This document shows positions 9,164 through 20,565 of a DNA stretch of 64,000 nucleotides, one piece after another. The position numbers and the translations under genes are program-made. The notes below the pieces were generated by a model. The model was not told the DNA's origin. It worked only from the letters and a program-made list of their open reading frames with translations, and ran no database searches. The stretch is from Burkholderia sp. IMCC1007 (GTDB lineage: Bacteria > Pseudomonadota > Gammaproteobacteria > Burkholderiales > Burkholderiaceae), in the NCBI RefSeq assembly GCF_027257875.1, contig NZ_JAPVQY010000028.1, forward strand, positions 1 through 64,000, read 5' to 3'. How positions within the stretch are numbered: position 1 is the stretch's first letter; every line of letters starts with the position of its first letter.

Positions 9164-9916
9164 TTACTGCCCCTGCTGTTGCTGCTGCTTGGCCTTCTCG
9201 GCCGCTTCCTGCTGACGCCGTTCGACATCGGCCTTGTGCTGTGCGGCTTCCTGCTGCTTCTGCCGGTAGCGCGCGGCGTTGTCCGCCCGCTCCTGCGCCT
9301 TCTGCGCGGCCTGCTGGTGCGCCTGGTCGAGCTTGCGCTGGAAGTCCGCCTGCTTCTGGTCGTATGCCTGCTTGTTCGCGGCATGCTGCGGCCCTTCCGC
9401 GCCGCGCTGTGCCTGCTTCAGTGCATTCTGCTCCTGCTTGTCGCGGAACGCAGCCGCGTTCGCCGCATCGGTCGCCGCGCGCTGCGGCGCTTCCGCCGCA
9501 TTCTGCGCCTGCTTCAGCGCCTGCTGCTGGTCGCGCTGCTGCGCACGGACCGCGCGCTGCTCGTCGTCGAGCGCGAGCTGCTCCTGGCGGATGCTCGCCC
9601 GCTCCTCGCGCATCTGGTCGCGTGCCTTGCCGAGACAGTGATTGACGAAGAACTTGCTGTAGCAATCGTGCTCCGCCACCGCATAACGATAATCGTTTTC
9701 TGCGGAACGTTGATTGAGCACTTTTTGACGGGCGTCAAAATCCTGCGTGGCGGAAGCCGCAACGGGCGCGGCTGCAACGGCGTGGGACGCAGCTGCGCCC
9801 GATGCCTGCGCGTACGCGGCTAAAGGCCCGGCGGACAAAGCCGCGGCAAGCGCTGCGCCGAGCGCGACGAGAGAAATGCGGGAAGTTGGCAACGTCGTAG
9901 GAAAGCTGCGGGACAT
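9164..9916 (-). CDS. Exported alanine/glutamine-rich coiled-coil protein, unknown function
   Basis: I do not recognise a named family. Starting at ATG 9916 (250 residues), the N-terminus is a Sec-type signal peptide: a basic/polar start, a hydrophobic stretch around [14 protein letters not shown] and a likely Ala-x-Ala cleavage near AAYAQA. A middle part has two cysteines in a short window ([17 protein letters not shown]), which could form a disulfide in the periplasm. The last 150 residues are a nearly uninterrupted heptad-like run rich in Ala, Gln, Arg and Lys, ending in poly-Gln. It is probably a periplasmic or envelope-associated coiled coil. The frame could be extended 13 codons upstream, but that would spoil the signal peptide. 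Confidence 0.75.
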   Translation of the reverse strand: MSRSFPTTLPTSRISLVALGAALAAALSAGPLAAYAQASGAAASHAVAAAPVAASATQDFDARQKVLNQRSAENDYRYAVAEHDCYSKFFVNHCLGKARDQMREERASIRQEQLALDDEQRAVRAQQRDQQQALKQAQNAAEAPQRAATDAANAAAFRDKQEQNALKQAQRGAEGPQHAANKQAYDQKQADFQRKLDQAHQQAAQKAQERADNAARYRQKQQEAAQHKADVERRQQEAAEKAKQQQQQGQ

Positions 9917-10076
9917 GTGCGAAATTCTATCATCCCCGGCTGGACGCTCCGCCATTTATGGCAAAATGCCCCGCTTCACTCACCCGCGGCATCTGGTCCG
10001 GCGGGCCCGTCACGCAGCCCGCAGCGCGCGGCCTGCCGGCCCGCGCCGCGATTTCAGCACGCAGATCATCCACGAC

Positions 10077-12401
10077 ATGACGGAAACCGTAGCACTCAAG
10101 ATCGTACAGCGCATCGCCACCGAACTGTCCGTCCAGCCGCGCCAGGTCGCGGCGGCCGTGCAACTCCTCGACGAAGGCTCGACCGTTCCGTTCATTGCCC
10201 GGTACCGCAAGGAAGTGACCGGCAACCTGGACGACACGCAGCTGCGCCAGCTCGAGGAACGCCTCCTGTATCTGCGCGAGCTCGAGGATCGCCGCGCATC
10301 GATCCTGTCGAGCATCGACGAGCAAGGCAAGCTGACCGACGAGTTGCGCGCCGCGATCGACGCGGCCGACAGCAAGCAGGTGCTCGAAGACCTTTATCTG
10401 CCGTACAAGCCGAAGCGCCGCACGCGCGCGCAGATCGCCCGCGAAGCCGGCCTCGAGCCGCTCGCGCAGGCGCTGCTCGCGAACCCGCTGCTCGACCCGC
10501 AGACGGAAGCCGCCGCCTACGTCGACGCCGACAAGGGCGTCGCCGACGTGAAGGCCGCGCTCGACGGCGCGCGCGACATCCTGTCCGAGCAATTCGGCGA
10601 AACGGCCGAACTGCTCGGCAAGCTGCGCGACTACCTGCACAGCCAGGGCGTCGTGTCGTCGGCGGTGGTCGAAGGCAAGGAAAACGAGGAAGGCGAGAAG
10701 TTCCGCGACTACTACGATTACGCGGAAACGATCCGGACCGTGCCGTCGCACCGCGCGCTCGCGCTGTTCCGCGGCCGCAACGCCGGCGTGCTGACCGTCA
10801 AGCTCGGCCTCGGCGAAGAGCTCGACGCGCAGGTGCCGCATCCCGGCGAAGCGATGATCGCGCGCCATTTCGGGATCGCGAATCAGGGCCGCCCGGCCGA
10901 CAAGTGGCTGTCCGACGTGTGCCGCTGGTGCTGGCGCGTGAAGGTGCAGCCGCACATCGAGAACGAACTGCTCACGCAGCTGCGTGAAACGGCCGAAGCC
11001 GAAGCGATCCGCGTGTTCGCACGCAACCTGAAGGATCTGCTGCTGGCCGCGCCGGCCGGCCCGAAGGCCGTGATCGGTCTCGACCCCGGCCTGCGCACCG
11101 GCGTGAAGGTTGCCGTGGTCGACCGCACCGGCAAGCTGCTCGCGACCGACACGATTTACCCGCACGAGCCGCGCCGCGACTGGGACGGCTCGCTCGCGAA
11201 GCTCGCGCGCATCGCCGCGCAGACGCAGGCCGAGCTGATCAGCATCGGCAACGGCACCGCGTCGCGCGAAACGGACAAGCTCGCGAGCGAGCTGATCGCG
11301 AAGCACCCCGAACTGCGGCTGCAGAAGATCGTCGTGTCGGAAGCCGGTGCGTCGGTCTATTCGGCGTCCGAGCTGGCCGCGAAGGAATTCCCGGATCTCG
11401 ACGTGTCGCTGCGCGGCGCCGTGTCGATCGCGCGCCGCCTGCAGGACCCGCTCGCCGAGCTCGTGAAGATCGAGCCGAAGGCGATCGGCGTCGGCCAGTA
11501 CCAGCACGACGTGAACCAGCGCGAACTCGCCCGCTCGCTCGACGCGGTGGTCGAGGATTGCGTGAACGCGGTCGGCGTCGATGCGAACACCGCGTCGGTC
11601 GCGCTGCTCGCCCGCGTGTCGGGCCTGAACGCGACGCTCGCGCGCAACATCGTCGACTACCGCGACGCGAACGGGCCGTTCCCGTCGCGCGAACACCTGC
11701 GCAAGGTGCCGCGCCTCGGCGACAAGACCTTCGAACAGGCAGCCGGCTTCCTGCGCATCAACGGCGGCGAAAACCCGCTCGATCGCTCGTCGGTGCACCC
11801 GGAGGCCTATCCGGTCGTCCAGCGGATCCTCGCGAAGATCAGCAAACGGATCGACGACGTGCTCGGCAGCCGCGATGCGCTGTCCGGCCTGTCGCCGGCG
11901 GAATTTGTTGACGAACGTTTCGGCCTGCCGACCGTGCGCGACATTCTGTCCGAACTGGAGAAGCCGGGTCGCGACCCGCGTCCGGAATTCAAGACCGCGA
12001 CGTTCCGCGACGGCGTCGAAAAGGTGTCCGATCTGATGCCCGGCATGCTGCTTGAAGGGGTCGTGACCAACGTCGCGGCATTCGGCGCATTCGTGGACAT
12101 CGGCGTGCACCAGGACGGTCTCGTCCACGTGTCGGCGATGTCGACGAAGTTCATCAGGGATCCGCACGAAGTCGTGAAGGCGGGCCAGGTCGTCAAGGTC
12201 AAGGTGATCGACGTCGACGTGAAGCGCCAGCGCATTGCGTTGACGATGCGCCTCGACGACGAAGCGGCCGCACCCGGTCTCGCACCGCGCGGCGGCCAGG
12301 ATCGCGGCAACGCCGGCCGTGGCGCGGCACGCCCGCAGCGCTCGCGCGAGCCGGAACCGGCCGGTGCAATGGCCGCGGCCTTCGCGAAGCTCAAGCGCTG
12401 A
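10077..12401 (+). CDS. tex: RNA-binding transcription accessory protein Tex
   Basis: Nucleic-acid-binding homologue of eukaryotic Spt6, thought to act in transcription and in toxin/virulence gene expression in some pathogens. The 774-residue protein has the family order: N-terminal helical Tex domain ([11 protein letters not shown] near residue 40), YqgF/RNase-H-like domain ([17 protein letters not shown], about 335), helix-hairpin-helix domain ([17 protein letters not shown] and [14 protein letters not shown]), and a C-terminal S1 domain (about 655-725, [16 protein letters not shown]). A Gly/Arg-rich tail follows. The longest frame extends upstream to 9747, but that part overlaps the promoter and start of the coiled-coil gene on the other strand; ATG 10077 begins the conserved protein. 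Confidence 0.95.
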   Translation: MTETVALKIVQRIATELSVQPRQVAAAVQLLDEGSTVPFIARYRKEVTGNLDDTQLRQLEERLLYLRELEDRRASILSSIDEQGKLTDELRAAIDAADSKQVLEDLYLPYKPKRRTRAQIAREAGLEPLAQALLANPLLDPQTEAAAYVDADKGVADVKAALDGARDILSEQFGETAELLGKLRDYLHSQGVVSSAVVEGKENEEGEKFRDYYDYAETIRTVPSHRALALFRGRNAGVLTVKLGLGEELDAQVPHPGEAMIARHFGIANQGRPADKWLSDVCRWCWRVKVQPHIENELLTQLRETAEAEAIRVFARNLKDLLLAAPAGPKAVIGLDPGLRTGVKVAVVDRTGKLLATDTIYPHEPRRDWDGSLAKLARIAAQTQAELISIGNGTASRETDKLASELIAKHPELRLQKIVVSEAGASVYSASELAAKEFPDLDVSLRGAVSIARRLQDPLAELVKIEPKAIGVGQYQHDVNQRELARSLDAVVEDCVNAVGVDANTASVALLARVSGLNATLARNIVDYRDANGPFPSREHLRKVPRLGDKTFEQAAGFLRINGGENPLDRSSVHPEAYPVVQRILAKISKRIDDVLGSRDALSGLSPAEFVDERFGLPTVRDILSELEKPGRDPRPEFKTATFRDGVEKVSDLMPGMLLEGVVTNVAAFGAFVDIGVHQDGLVHVSAMSTKFIRDPHEVVKAGQVVKVKVIDVDVKRQRIALTMRLDDEAAAPGLAPRGGQDRGNAGRGAARPQRSREPEPAGAMAAAFAKLKR

Positions 12402-12427
12402 GCACGCGAACGCTGTCGACCGACGAC

Positions 12428-12455
12428 AAAAAGCCCGCCGAATGGCGGGCTTTTT
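12428..12455. terminator. Bidirectional intrinsic terminator, tex / kup
   Basis: AAAAAGCCCGCC and GGCGGGCTTTTT pair around GAAT. T runs occur on both strands between the convergent tex and kup genes. Confidence 0.93.
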
Positions 12456-12522
12456 GTTGCGAACGGCAAGCGCGCGCGGCCTGCGATCGGCATGGGCGGC
12501 ATGCGCGGCCCGCGCGCGGCGT

Positions 12523-14436
12523 TCAGATCTCGATCTTGGTGCCGAGCTCGACGACGCGGTTCGCCGGAATCGAGAAGAAGTCGGTCGGCTTCGCCGCGTT
12601 CTGATGCATCCACGCGAACACGCGTTCACGCCAGATCGACATGCCCGGCAGATGCGTCGGCACGACCGTCTCGCGCGCGAGGAAGAACGACGTGTCCATC
12701 AATTCGAACGTCATGTCGTGCGTGCGGCCGAATTCCTCGAGCACCGCCTTCACGTCCGGCGTCTCGTTGAAGCCGTACTGGGCCTTGACGATGTAGAGGC
12801 CGCCGGTCGCATCGCGTGAACTCAGGCGCTTGTCGTCTCGCACGTAAGGAATGTCGCGCGTGACGAAGGTCAGGAAAATGGTGCGCTCGTGCAGCACCTT
12901 GTTGTGCTTCAGGTTGTGCAGCAGGCTCACCGGCACGAGCTTGTCGTTGCCGGTCAGGTAGATCGCGGTGCCCGACACGCGGTGCGGCGGATGCGCGAGC
13001 AGCCCCTGCAGGAACGGCTCGAGCGGGATACCGTCGGCCGCCGTGCGTTCCTTGACGATGTGCCGCCCCTTGTACCAGGTCATCAGCAGGAAGAACAGCA
13101 GCGCGCCGATGCCGAGCGGCAGCCACCCGCCCTGCGCGACCTTCAGCAGGTTCGCGCCGAAGAACCCGAGGTCGATCGCGAGGAACACTGCGATGATCGC
13201 GCCGACCAGCAGCCGGTTCCAGTTCCACACCTTCACCATCACGACGCATGCGAGCACGGTGGTGATCACCATCGTTGCGGTCACCGCGATACCGTACGCG
13301 GCCGCGAGGTTGTCGGAGCTCTTGAAGCCGACCACGATGCAGAGGATCACGAACAGCAGCAGCCAGTTCACGACCGGCACGTAGATCTGGCCGATCGCCA
13401 GCTCGGACGTGTGCAGCACCTTCATGCGCGGCACGTAGCCGAGCTGGATCGCCTGCGACGTCAGCGAATACGCGCCCGAGATCACTGCCTGCGACGCGAT
13501 CACGGTCGCCACCGTCGACAGCACGACGAGCGGCAGCAGCGCCCAGTCGGGCGCGAGCAGGAAGAACGGGTTTTCGATCGCCTTCGGATTCTGGATCAGC
13601 AGCGCGCCCTGGCCGAAATAGTTCAGCACGAGCGACGGCATCACGAGCCCGTACGCGGCCAGCCGGATCGGCTTCGCGCCGAAGTGGCCCATGTCCGCAT
13701 AGAGCGCTTCCGCGCCGGTCAGCACCAGCACGACCGAGCCGAGCACGACGTAGGCCTGCAGCAGGTGGTCCGCCATGAACGACGCCGCGTAGTACGGGTT
13801 GATCGCCCTGACGATGCCCGGCACGCGCAGGATGTGATACACGCCGAGCGCCGCGATCGCGATGAACCACAGCACCATGATCGGCCCGAACAGCTTGCCG
13901 ACCGTCGCGGTACCGTGACGCTGGATCCAGAACAGCGCGATCAGGATCACGATCGTGATCGGCAGCACGAGATGGGACAGGTGCGGCGTCGCGATTTCGA
14001 GGCCTTCGACCGCCGACATCACGGAGATCGCCGGGGTAATCACCGCGTCGCCGTAGAACATGCACGCGCCGAAGATGCCGAGCGCCATCAGCGCGCCCGC
14101 GACGCGGGTTTTCGAATCGAGCGGCCGCAGCGACAGCGCCATCAGCGCGAGCACACCGCCCTCGCCGTTGTTGTCGGCCCGCATCACGAACAACAGGTAT
14201 TTGACGCCGACCACGAGGATGATCGCCCAGAACAGCAGCGAGATCACGCCGAGGATCGAGCTTTCGGTGAGCGGAATGCCGTGTGCGGGGCTGAACGCCT
14301 CTTTCAGCGAATACAGCGGGCTCGTGCCGATATCGCCGAACACGACGCCGATGGCTGCAATCGCCAGCGCCCGCATCGAATGTTGGTGTGTCGAATTCGC
14401 GTGGGCCGCGTCGGTCGCCTGGATCGTGTCGTTCAT
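12523..14436 (-). CDS. kup: KUP/HAK-type low-affinity potassium uptake protein
   Basis: Inner-membrane K+/H+ symporter. From ATG 14436 the protein has 637 residues, with about 12 hydrophobic segments in the first 440 and a hydrophilic cytosolic C-terminal domain, as in the family. The signature [19 protein letters not shown] is at the start of the first membrane segment and VYGDA-like [19 protein letters not shown] follows. The frame could extend 32 codons upstream, but the family alignment favours 14436. It is monocistronic and convergent with tex. Confidence 0.95.
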   Translation of the reverse strand: MNDTIQATDAAHANSTHQHSMRALAIAAIGVVFGDIGTSPLYSLKEAFSPAHGIPLTESSILGVISLLFWAIILVVGVKYLLFVMRADNNGEGGVLALMALSLRPLDSKTRVAGALMALGIFGACMFYGDAVITPAISVMSAVEGLEIATPHLSHLVLPITIVILIALFWIQRHGTATVGKLFGPIMVLWFIAIAALGVYHILRVPGIVRAINPYYAASFMADHLLQAYVVLGSVVLVLTGAEALYADMGHFGAKPIRLAAYGLVMPSLVLNYFGQGALLIQNPKAIENPFFLLAPDWALLPLVVLSTVATVIASQAVISGAYSLTSQAIQLGYVPRMKVLHTSELAIGQIYVPVVNWLLLFVILCIVVGFKSSDNLAAAYGIAVTATMVITTVLACVVMVKVWNWNRLLVGAIIAVFLAIDLGFFGANLLKVAQGGWLPLGIGALLFFLLMTWYKGRHIVKERTAADGIPLEPFLQGLLAHPPHRVSGTAIYLTGNDKLVPVSLLHNLKHNKVLHERTIFLTFVTRDIPYVRDDKRLSSRDATGGLYIVKAQYGFNETPDVKAVLEEFGRTHDMTFELMDTSFFLARETVVPTHLPGMSIWRERVFAWMHQNAAKPTDFFSIPANRVVELGTKIEI

Positions 14437-14654
14437 ATGAAGCGTAATAATCGGGTCCGATTCGGACAAAACGAGCGCTATTCTACTCGCGCCCCCATGA
14501 AACGCCCTCTTGCGCTGTTGCCCTGAAACCACGTGACCCTACGCTGCGCATGCAATCCGGCGCGCGCTGTGGCAGGGCTGCCATCATAGCCGCCGCCGCG
14601 CCGTCTGCCTACCGCGTATGCCGAGAGCCGTGCCGGCCAATCCGCTTCGCCCAT

Positions 14655-14680
14655 GAAAAACGGCGCCGCAAGCGGCGCCG
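14655..14680 (-). terminator. Intrinsic terminator downstream of the purA-phosphoribosyltransferase array
   Basis: On the minus strand CGGCGCCGC-TT-GCGGCGCCG is followed by TTTTT. It closes the long leftward gene array that begins at ndk. The 274-bp gap up to the kup start otherwise shows nothing recognisable. Confidence 0.85.
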
Positions 14681-14710
14681 TGCAAGGCTTTCGTTCGATC
14701 GGCCGGGCGC

Positions 14711-15307
14711 TTACGCGCCCGAACCGTCGCGCTGCGCGCGACCGCGCTTGATCCACGCCTCGAGGTTGTGCGGACGAACCGTGTCCCACTCCTCGAACGG
14801 CTGATGAATCCACGGATTCGTCGGCAGATACTGCGTGTGATAGTCGGGCTTGACCTTCGAGCAGCCCTTGTACCAGAGCACGGCCGAACGGACGGCGGTG
14901 ACCGACGGATAGCGCTCCTTCAGATGCTCCTGCACCCGCGCGAGCGTGACGCCCGAGTCGACCAGATCGTCGACCAGCAGCACGTTGCCCGCGAGGTTGC
15001 CGCGCGTCATCGTGATGTACTGCGCGATATCCAGCTCGCCCTGCTCGGTGCCGGCCGCTTCACGGTACGAACTCGTCGCGAGGATCGCCAGCGGCACGTC
15101 ATAGATCCGCGACAGTTGGTCGCCAACCCGCAGACCACCGCGCGCGAGGCACAGGATCTGGTCGAACTTCCAGCCCGAAGCATGCACCTGGAGCGCGAGC
15201 AGTTCGATCAGACGATGGTATTCGTCCCAGCCCACCCACAGGTTCTTGTCGTCGTTGCGCGGATCAGTCATCAAGTCTGCCGCCGTGATCGTGATTTGCT
15301 GCGTCAT
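14711..15307 (-). CDS. Purine phosphoribosyltransferase (hypoxanthine/guanine type)
   Basis: Transfers a purine base to PRPP for nucleotide salvage. The PRPP-binding loop is LLVDDLVDSGVTL (about residues 109-121), the type I phosphoribosyltransferase fingerprint; CLARGGLRVGDQL gives the pyrophosphate loop. 198 residues. It starts 9 bp after the purA stop, so salvage and the AMP branch of de novo synthesis are co-expressed. Exact base preference (hypoxanthine, guanine or xanthine) cannot be decided from the sequence. Confidence 0.88.
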   Translation of the reverse strand: MTQQITITAADLMTDPRNDDKNLWVGWDEYHRLIELLALQVHASGWKFDQILCLARGGLRVGDQLSRIYDVPLAILATSSYREAAGTEQGELDIAQYITMTRGNLAGNVLLVDDLVDSGVTLARVQEHLKERYPSVTAVRSAVLWYKGCSKVKPDYHTQYLPTNPWIHQPFEEWDTVRPHNLEAWIKRGRAQRDGSGA

Positions 15308-15316
15308 TCTGAAAAA

Positions 15317-16672
<1,356 letters not shown>

Positions 16673-16776
16673 TTAGCTGGTTAAAAACGTATTCTACCTA
16701 TGTTCGCGGGCGATTCCGAATTTTTCCGTTTCGCTTCAACGATATGCACGCCGAACGACGGCCCGCGAACGCCTCT

Positions 16777-17925
16777 TTATCGGGGCTCGACCACCCACGC
16801 GCCGTTGCGCTCGACGAGCGAACGGTCGCACGCGAATTCGTCGAGCACATGGTCGTGCCCCGGCAATGCCTGGATCACGACCTCGCCCGCGTCGCGCAGC
16901 GCCGCGACGGCCGCGCGCAGCGCATCGTCCTGCGCCCACGGCGCGAGAATCGCGGTGCCGCGTGCCTCGATCGGCGAAATGCGCGCGAGTTCGCGCAAAT
17001 CGAGCGAGAAGCCCGTCGCCGGGCGGGCGCGGCCGTATGCCTGGCCCACGTGGTCGTAACGACCGCCGCGCGCAATCGCATTCGGCACGCCGTCGATGTA
17101 CGCCGTAAACATCGCGCCGCTGTGGTACGCATAGCCGCGCAGGTCGGCCAGATCGATCGCCACTTCGACACCCTTAGCCTGTGCGGCGAGCTGGGCGAGA
17201 TCGTCGAGCGCGCGCGTGATCTCGGGCAGCACCGGCAGCCGTGCGCGCGCCTCGTCGAGCACGCTCGCGTCGCCGTACAGGTGCGGCAGCGCACGCAGCG
17301 CCGCGCGCGTGTCGGCGCCGAGATCGTCGGTGAGTTCGTTCAGCAGCGGCACGTCCTTGCCGGACAGCGCGTCGTACAGCGCCTCGCCGCGCTCGGCGGC
17401 CTGCGCGTCGCGCGCGAGCAGTGCCGCGAACACGCCGGCGTGGCACAGATCCAGACGGATCCGCGACAGGCCCGCGAGATGCAGCGCGTCGACCATCAGC
17501 TGCTGGATCTCGAGGTCGGCCTCCAGCCCGGCATGCCCGTAGATTTCGGCACCGATCTGGATCTGTTCGCGCGTCGCGTGCAGGCCGCGCGGACGCGTAT
17601 GCATCACATGGCCCGCATAACAGAGACGCGTCACGCCCTCGCGATTCAGCAAGTGCGCGTCGATACGCGCGACCTGCGGCGTGATGTCCGCGCGCAGGCC
17701 GAGCGTGCGGCCCGACAGCTGGTCGACCAGCTTGAAGGTGCGCAGGCGCAGGTCGGCGCCGCCGCTCGTCAGCAGCGACTCGAGATATTCGAGCAGCGGC
17801 GGCATCACCATTTCGTAGCCGTACGAACGGAAGCGGTCGAGCAGCCTGCGGCGCAGCTCCTCGATCTTGCGCGCTTCCGACGGCAGTACGTCGGCGATAT
17901 TCTCGGGAAGTAACCAGGTCGACAT
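16777..17925 (-). CDS. hisZ: ATP phosphoribosyltransferase regulatory subunit HisZ
   Basis: A paralogue of histidyl-tRNA synthetase that activates the short form of HisG and mediates histidine feedback in the first step of histidine synthesis. From ATG 17925 the protein has 382 residues, with the class II synthetase core but without the C-terminal anticodon-binding domain of HisS. Motif 2-like residues are present ([29 protein letters not shown]). Its presence predicts a short HisG elsewhere in the genome. The longest frame extends 22 codons further upstream, without a good reason to use them. Confidence 0.95.
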   Translation of the reverse strand: MSTWLLPENIADVLPSEARKIEELRRRLLDRFRSYGYEMVMPPLLEYLESLLTSGGADLRLRTFKLVDQLSGRTLGLRADITPQVARIDAHLLNREGVTRLCYAGHVMHTRPRGLHATREQIQIGAEIYGHAGLEADLEIQQLMVDALHLAGLSRIRLDLCHAGVFAALLARDAQAAERGEALYDALSGKDVPLLNELTDDLGADTRAALRALPHLYGDASVLDEARARLPVLPEITRALDDLAQLAAQAKGVEVAIDLADLRGYAYHSGAMFTAYIDGVPNAIARGGRYDHVGQAYGRARPATGFSLDLRELARISPIEARGTAILAPWAQDDALRAAVAALRDAGEVVIQALPGHDHVLDEFACDRSLVERNGAWVVEPR

Positions 17926-18024
17926 CGGTACGGTCCTACGACGGGAAACAGGGCGCGACACGCGCGCCGCAAAATGAATCGGAAATCGCAATCGGGCGGA
18001 ACGAACGGCGGATGCGCCGTCCGG

Positions 18025-18216
18025 TCAGGTGGCGAGCAGCAGCAGGACGAGCCCGAGCGCCATCACGATGAGCCCGCCGATCCGGATATGATGCGGCGGC
18101 CGCTCCGCTATTCTACGAAACGTGTCGCGCCAGGCGACGGGAAACACGAAGGGGAACGCCCCCTCGATGATCAGCATCAGTGCTACCGCGAGCAACAACG
18201 AACCAGCCAGATCCAT
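18025..18216 (-). CDS. DUF2065 (YjeT-like) small membrane protein
   Basis: 63 residues with two hydrophobic segments (about 5-25 and 45-62) joined by a short basic loop containing the WRDTFRRIAERPP motif of the family. The family occurs next to hflK/hflC in many proteobacteria, as here, but no molecular role is established. It follows hflC by 35 bp. Confidence 0.9.
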   Translation of the reverse strand: MDLAGSLLLAVALMLIIEGAFPFVFPVAWRDTFRRIAERPPHHIRIGGLIVMALGLVLLLLAT

Positions 18217-18251
18217 GCGAGCGACGGCGCCGCTCGTCGCGGCGCCCCAAG

Positions 18252-19151
18252 TCAGTGTTTGCGGGGAGCGGGTGCCGCCGGTGCGGCACTGCCCGTCGGG
18301 CTGCGCATGAAACGGAAGAACTCGCTGTCGGGATCGACGACGATGATGTCGTTGCGCTTGAAGGTATTCCGGTAAGCCTGCAGGCTCGCGTAGAACTGGT
18401 AGAACTGCGGGTCGCGGCCGAACGCATCGGCGGCGATCGTCGCGGCCTTCGCATCGCCCTCGCCCTTGATCGTCTGCGCGGACTTGTACGCATTCGCGAG
18501 CACGGCCTGCTGCTCGCGTTCCGCATCGGCCTTGATCTGTTCGACGTCGGCTGCGCCTTCGGCACGCACCTGGGCGGCCTGGTCGCGCAGCGCGGCAATC
18601 ATCCGCTGATAGACGGCGTCCGTTTGCGCGGCCGGCAGGTCGACACGCGTGAGCTGCACGTCGACCACGTCGACGCCGAAGCCGGACGCCTTCTCCCGCA
18701 CCGCATCGCGCGCCGCATCGGCGATGTCGCGCTGGCCGCCGAGCGCGTCGTCGAGCGCGCGCTTGCCGAACGCGTCGCCGAGCGCACTCTTCAGCGCACC
18801 GGCCAGACGTTCGCCGGCGGCCGCCGGATCGCCGCCCGTTGCCGTGAAATACTTCAGCGGATCGCTGATCCGATACTTGACCGCATACGCGACGAGCAGG
18901 TCGTGCTTGTCCTGCGTCGCGAGCTGCAGCGGATCCGACGATTCGAGCGACTGCAGGCGCGTGTCGACCAGCGTCGCCGTCTGCAGCGGCGGCGGCAGCT
19001 TGAAGTGGATGCCGGGGCCCGCGAGTTCGGGCTGCGCGCCGTCACGGCCCGACAGCACGGCCGCATGGCGCGGATCGACGGTCAGCACCGTCGACGACGC
19101 CGCGAAGGCAACGATCACGATTGCGACGACGAGCGCAATGATTCGGTTCAT
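18252..19151 (-). CDS. hflC: FtsH protease modulator HflC (SPFH/band 7 protein)
   Basis: Partner of HflK; together they form a large periplasm-facing cage around the FtsH protease in the inner membrane. 299 residues: an N-terminal membrane anchor (about 4-24), the SPFH domain and a long charged helix rich in Ala, Glu and Gln. It begins 15 bp after hflK, so the two are translated from one mRNA. Confidence 0.96.
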   Translation of the reverse strand: MNRIIALVVAIVIVAFAASSTVLTVDPRHAAVLSGRDGAQPELAGPGIHFKLPPPLQTATLVDTRLQSLESSDPLQLATQDKHDLLVAYAVKYRISDPLKYFTATGGDPAAAGERLAGALKSALGDAFGKRALDDALGGQRDIADAARDAVREKASGFGVDVVDVQLTRVDLPAAQTDAVYQRMIAALRDQAAQVRAEGAADVEQIKADAEREQQAVLANAYKSAQTIKGEGDAKAATIAADAFGRDPQFYQFYASLQAYRNTFKRNDIIVVDPDSEFFRFMRSPTGSAAPAAPAPRKH

Positions 19152-19166
19152 GTTCTGCGCTCCCCG

Positions 19167-20513
19167 TTACTTCGTATCGTCTTCGCGCGAGCGGCTGCGG
19201 AACGCTTCGCGCGACCGCAGCACGTCGCTGCTCGCTGCCGGCGCGGCGGCGGCCGAAGCCGCGCTGGCCGGCGCACTCGCCGTGCCGTCGGCCGGTGCCG
19301 ACGCCGAGGCCGCATCGGGCGCGGATGCGCCGGCGGACGCCGCGGCATTTTGTCGCCCCTGTTCGACGATCTTGTCGAGCGGCAGATACACGACGCTGTT
19401 GCCGCCCTTGTTGCCGACGAATACCTTCGTCGTTTTCGAATAGATCTCCTGCATCGTCTCGAGGTACATCCGCTCGCGAATCACCGCGGGCGCCTTCGAA
19501 TACTGTGCATAGACCTGCTTGAAGCGGTCGGCGTCGCCCTCGGCCTCCGTCACCACGCGATCGGCATAAGCCTTCGCTTCGTCGACGAGTTTCGCGGCAT
19601 CGCCCTGCGCCTTCGGCAGCAGGTCGCTCGCGTAAGCCTGAGCGGCACGCTTCGCGGCTTCGCGCTCATCGCGCGCCTTCGCGACTTCCGCGTACGCGCC
19701 CTGCGTCTGCTCCGGCGCCGCGACGCTTTGCATCGTGACGGCCGTGACTTCGAGCCCCGTCTGGTAGCGGTCGAGATCGCGCTGGATTGCGGCCGAAAGC
19801 TGCTCGCGCAGCGCGTCGCGGTCCTGGTTCAACATGTCGGCCGCACTGCGCGTGCCGACGATCGCGCGCACCGCGGCCTGCGCGGCCTGCGACACGCTGC
19901 GCTCGGGATCGACGTTGCGGAACAGGTAATCGGTTGCGGAACGAATCCGGTACTGGACGATGAAGCGCACGTCGACGATGTCGGCATCGCGCGTGAGCAT
20001 GGCCGCTTCCTTCACGTTCGCGAGACGCACGACGTTGTTGCGGCCGATCTCGATCGAACGGACCTGCGACGTATCGACGATCTCGTGCGACGCGAACGGA
20101 TACGGCGCGCGCCAGTGCACGCCCTGACCCACCGTGCCCGACAGCTTGCCGAGTTGCAGCACGACACCCGTCTGGCCTTCCTGTACGACGAACAGCCCGC
20201 TGCCCGCATAGACCGCAACCAGCACGCCGATCACGATGCCGACGCCGACGCGCGCGGCCCGGCCGTTGTCGGGCCGGAAACCGTTGCCGCCCTTGCCGCC
20301 GAACAGGCCGCTCAGACGCCGGTTGAAGTTGCGCCACATCTCGTCGAGATCGGGCGGACCGTCACCGTCGCCGCCGGGCGGACGCTTCGATTCGTTCGTA
20401 CGCGGACGGGATCCGTCGTTGCCCTTGCCTTCGCTACGTCCCCACCGGGGATCGTTGATCGACAGCAAGGCGCGCATCCGCCGCAAGGTACTCCGCTCGT
20501 TGTATTCGTTCAC
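19167..20513 (-). CDS. hflK: FtsH protease modulator HflK (SPFH/band 7 protein)
   Basis: Forms the HflK/C complex with HflC. 448 residues: a Gly/Pro-rich cytosolic N-terminus with the NDPRWG motif near residue 20, one membrane segment (about 89-110), the SPFH domain and a long helical region, ending in an Ala/Ser-rich tail. The start is GTG 20513; an internal ATG at 20477 is possible but would remove the residues before the NDPRWG region. Order hfq-hflX-hflK-hflC matches the E. coli amiB-mutL-miaA-hfq-hflXKC cluster, here without miaA. Confidence 0.95.
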   Translation of the reverse strand: MNEYNERSTLRRMRALLSINDPRWGRSEGKGNDGSRPRTNESKRPPGGDGDGPPDLDEMWRNFNRRLSGLFGGKGGNGFRPDNGRAARVGVGIVIGVLVAVYAGSGLFVVQEGQTGVVLQLGKLSGTVGQGVHWRAPYPFASHEIVDTSQVRSIEIGRNNVVRLANVKEAAMLTRDADIVDVRFIVQYRIRSATDYLFRNVDPERSVSQAAQAAVRAIVGTRSAADMLNQDRDALREQLSAAIQRDLDRYQTGLEVTAVTMQSVAAPEQTQGAYAEVAKARDEREAAKRAAQAYASDLLPKAQGDAAKLVDEAKAYADRVVTEAEGDADRFKQVYAQYSKAPAVIRERMYLETMQEIYSKTTKVFVGNKGGNSVVYLPLDKIVEQGRQNAAASAGASAPDAASASAPADGTASAPASAASAAAAPAASSDVLRSREAFRSRSREDDTK

Positions 20514-20541
20514 CAGAGTTTGTTCACCAGATTGGACGCCG

Positions 20542-20565
20542 GCTAACCGGCCGGGGCCGGTTAGC
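20542..20565 (-). repeat. 11-bp perfect inverted repeat at the hflX stop / hflK leader
   Basis: GCTAACCGGCC and GGCCGGTTAGC are separated by GG; the right arm includes the hflX stop codon (20561-20563). There is no T run, so a complete terminator is not indicated. An mRNA hairpin between the two genes could set their expression ratio or mRNA end stability. Confidence 0.6.
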
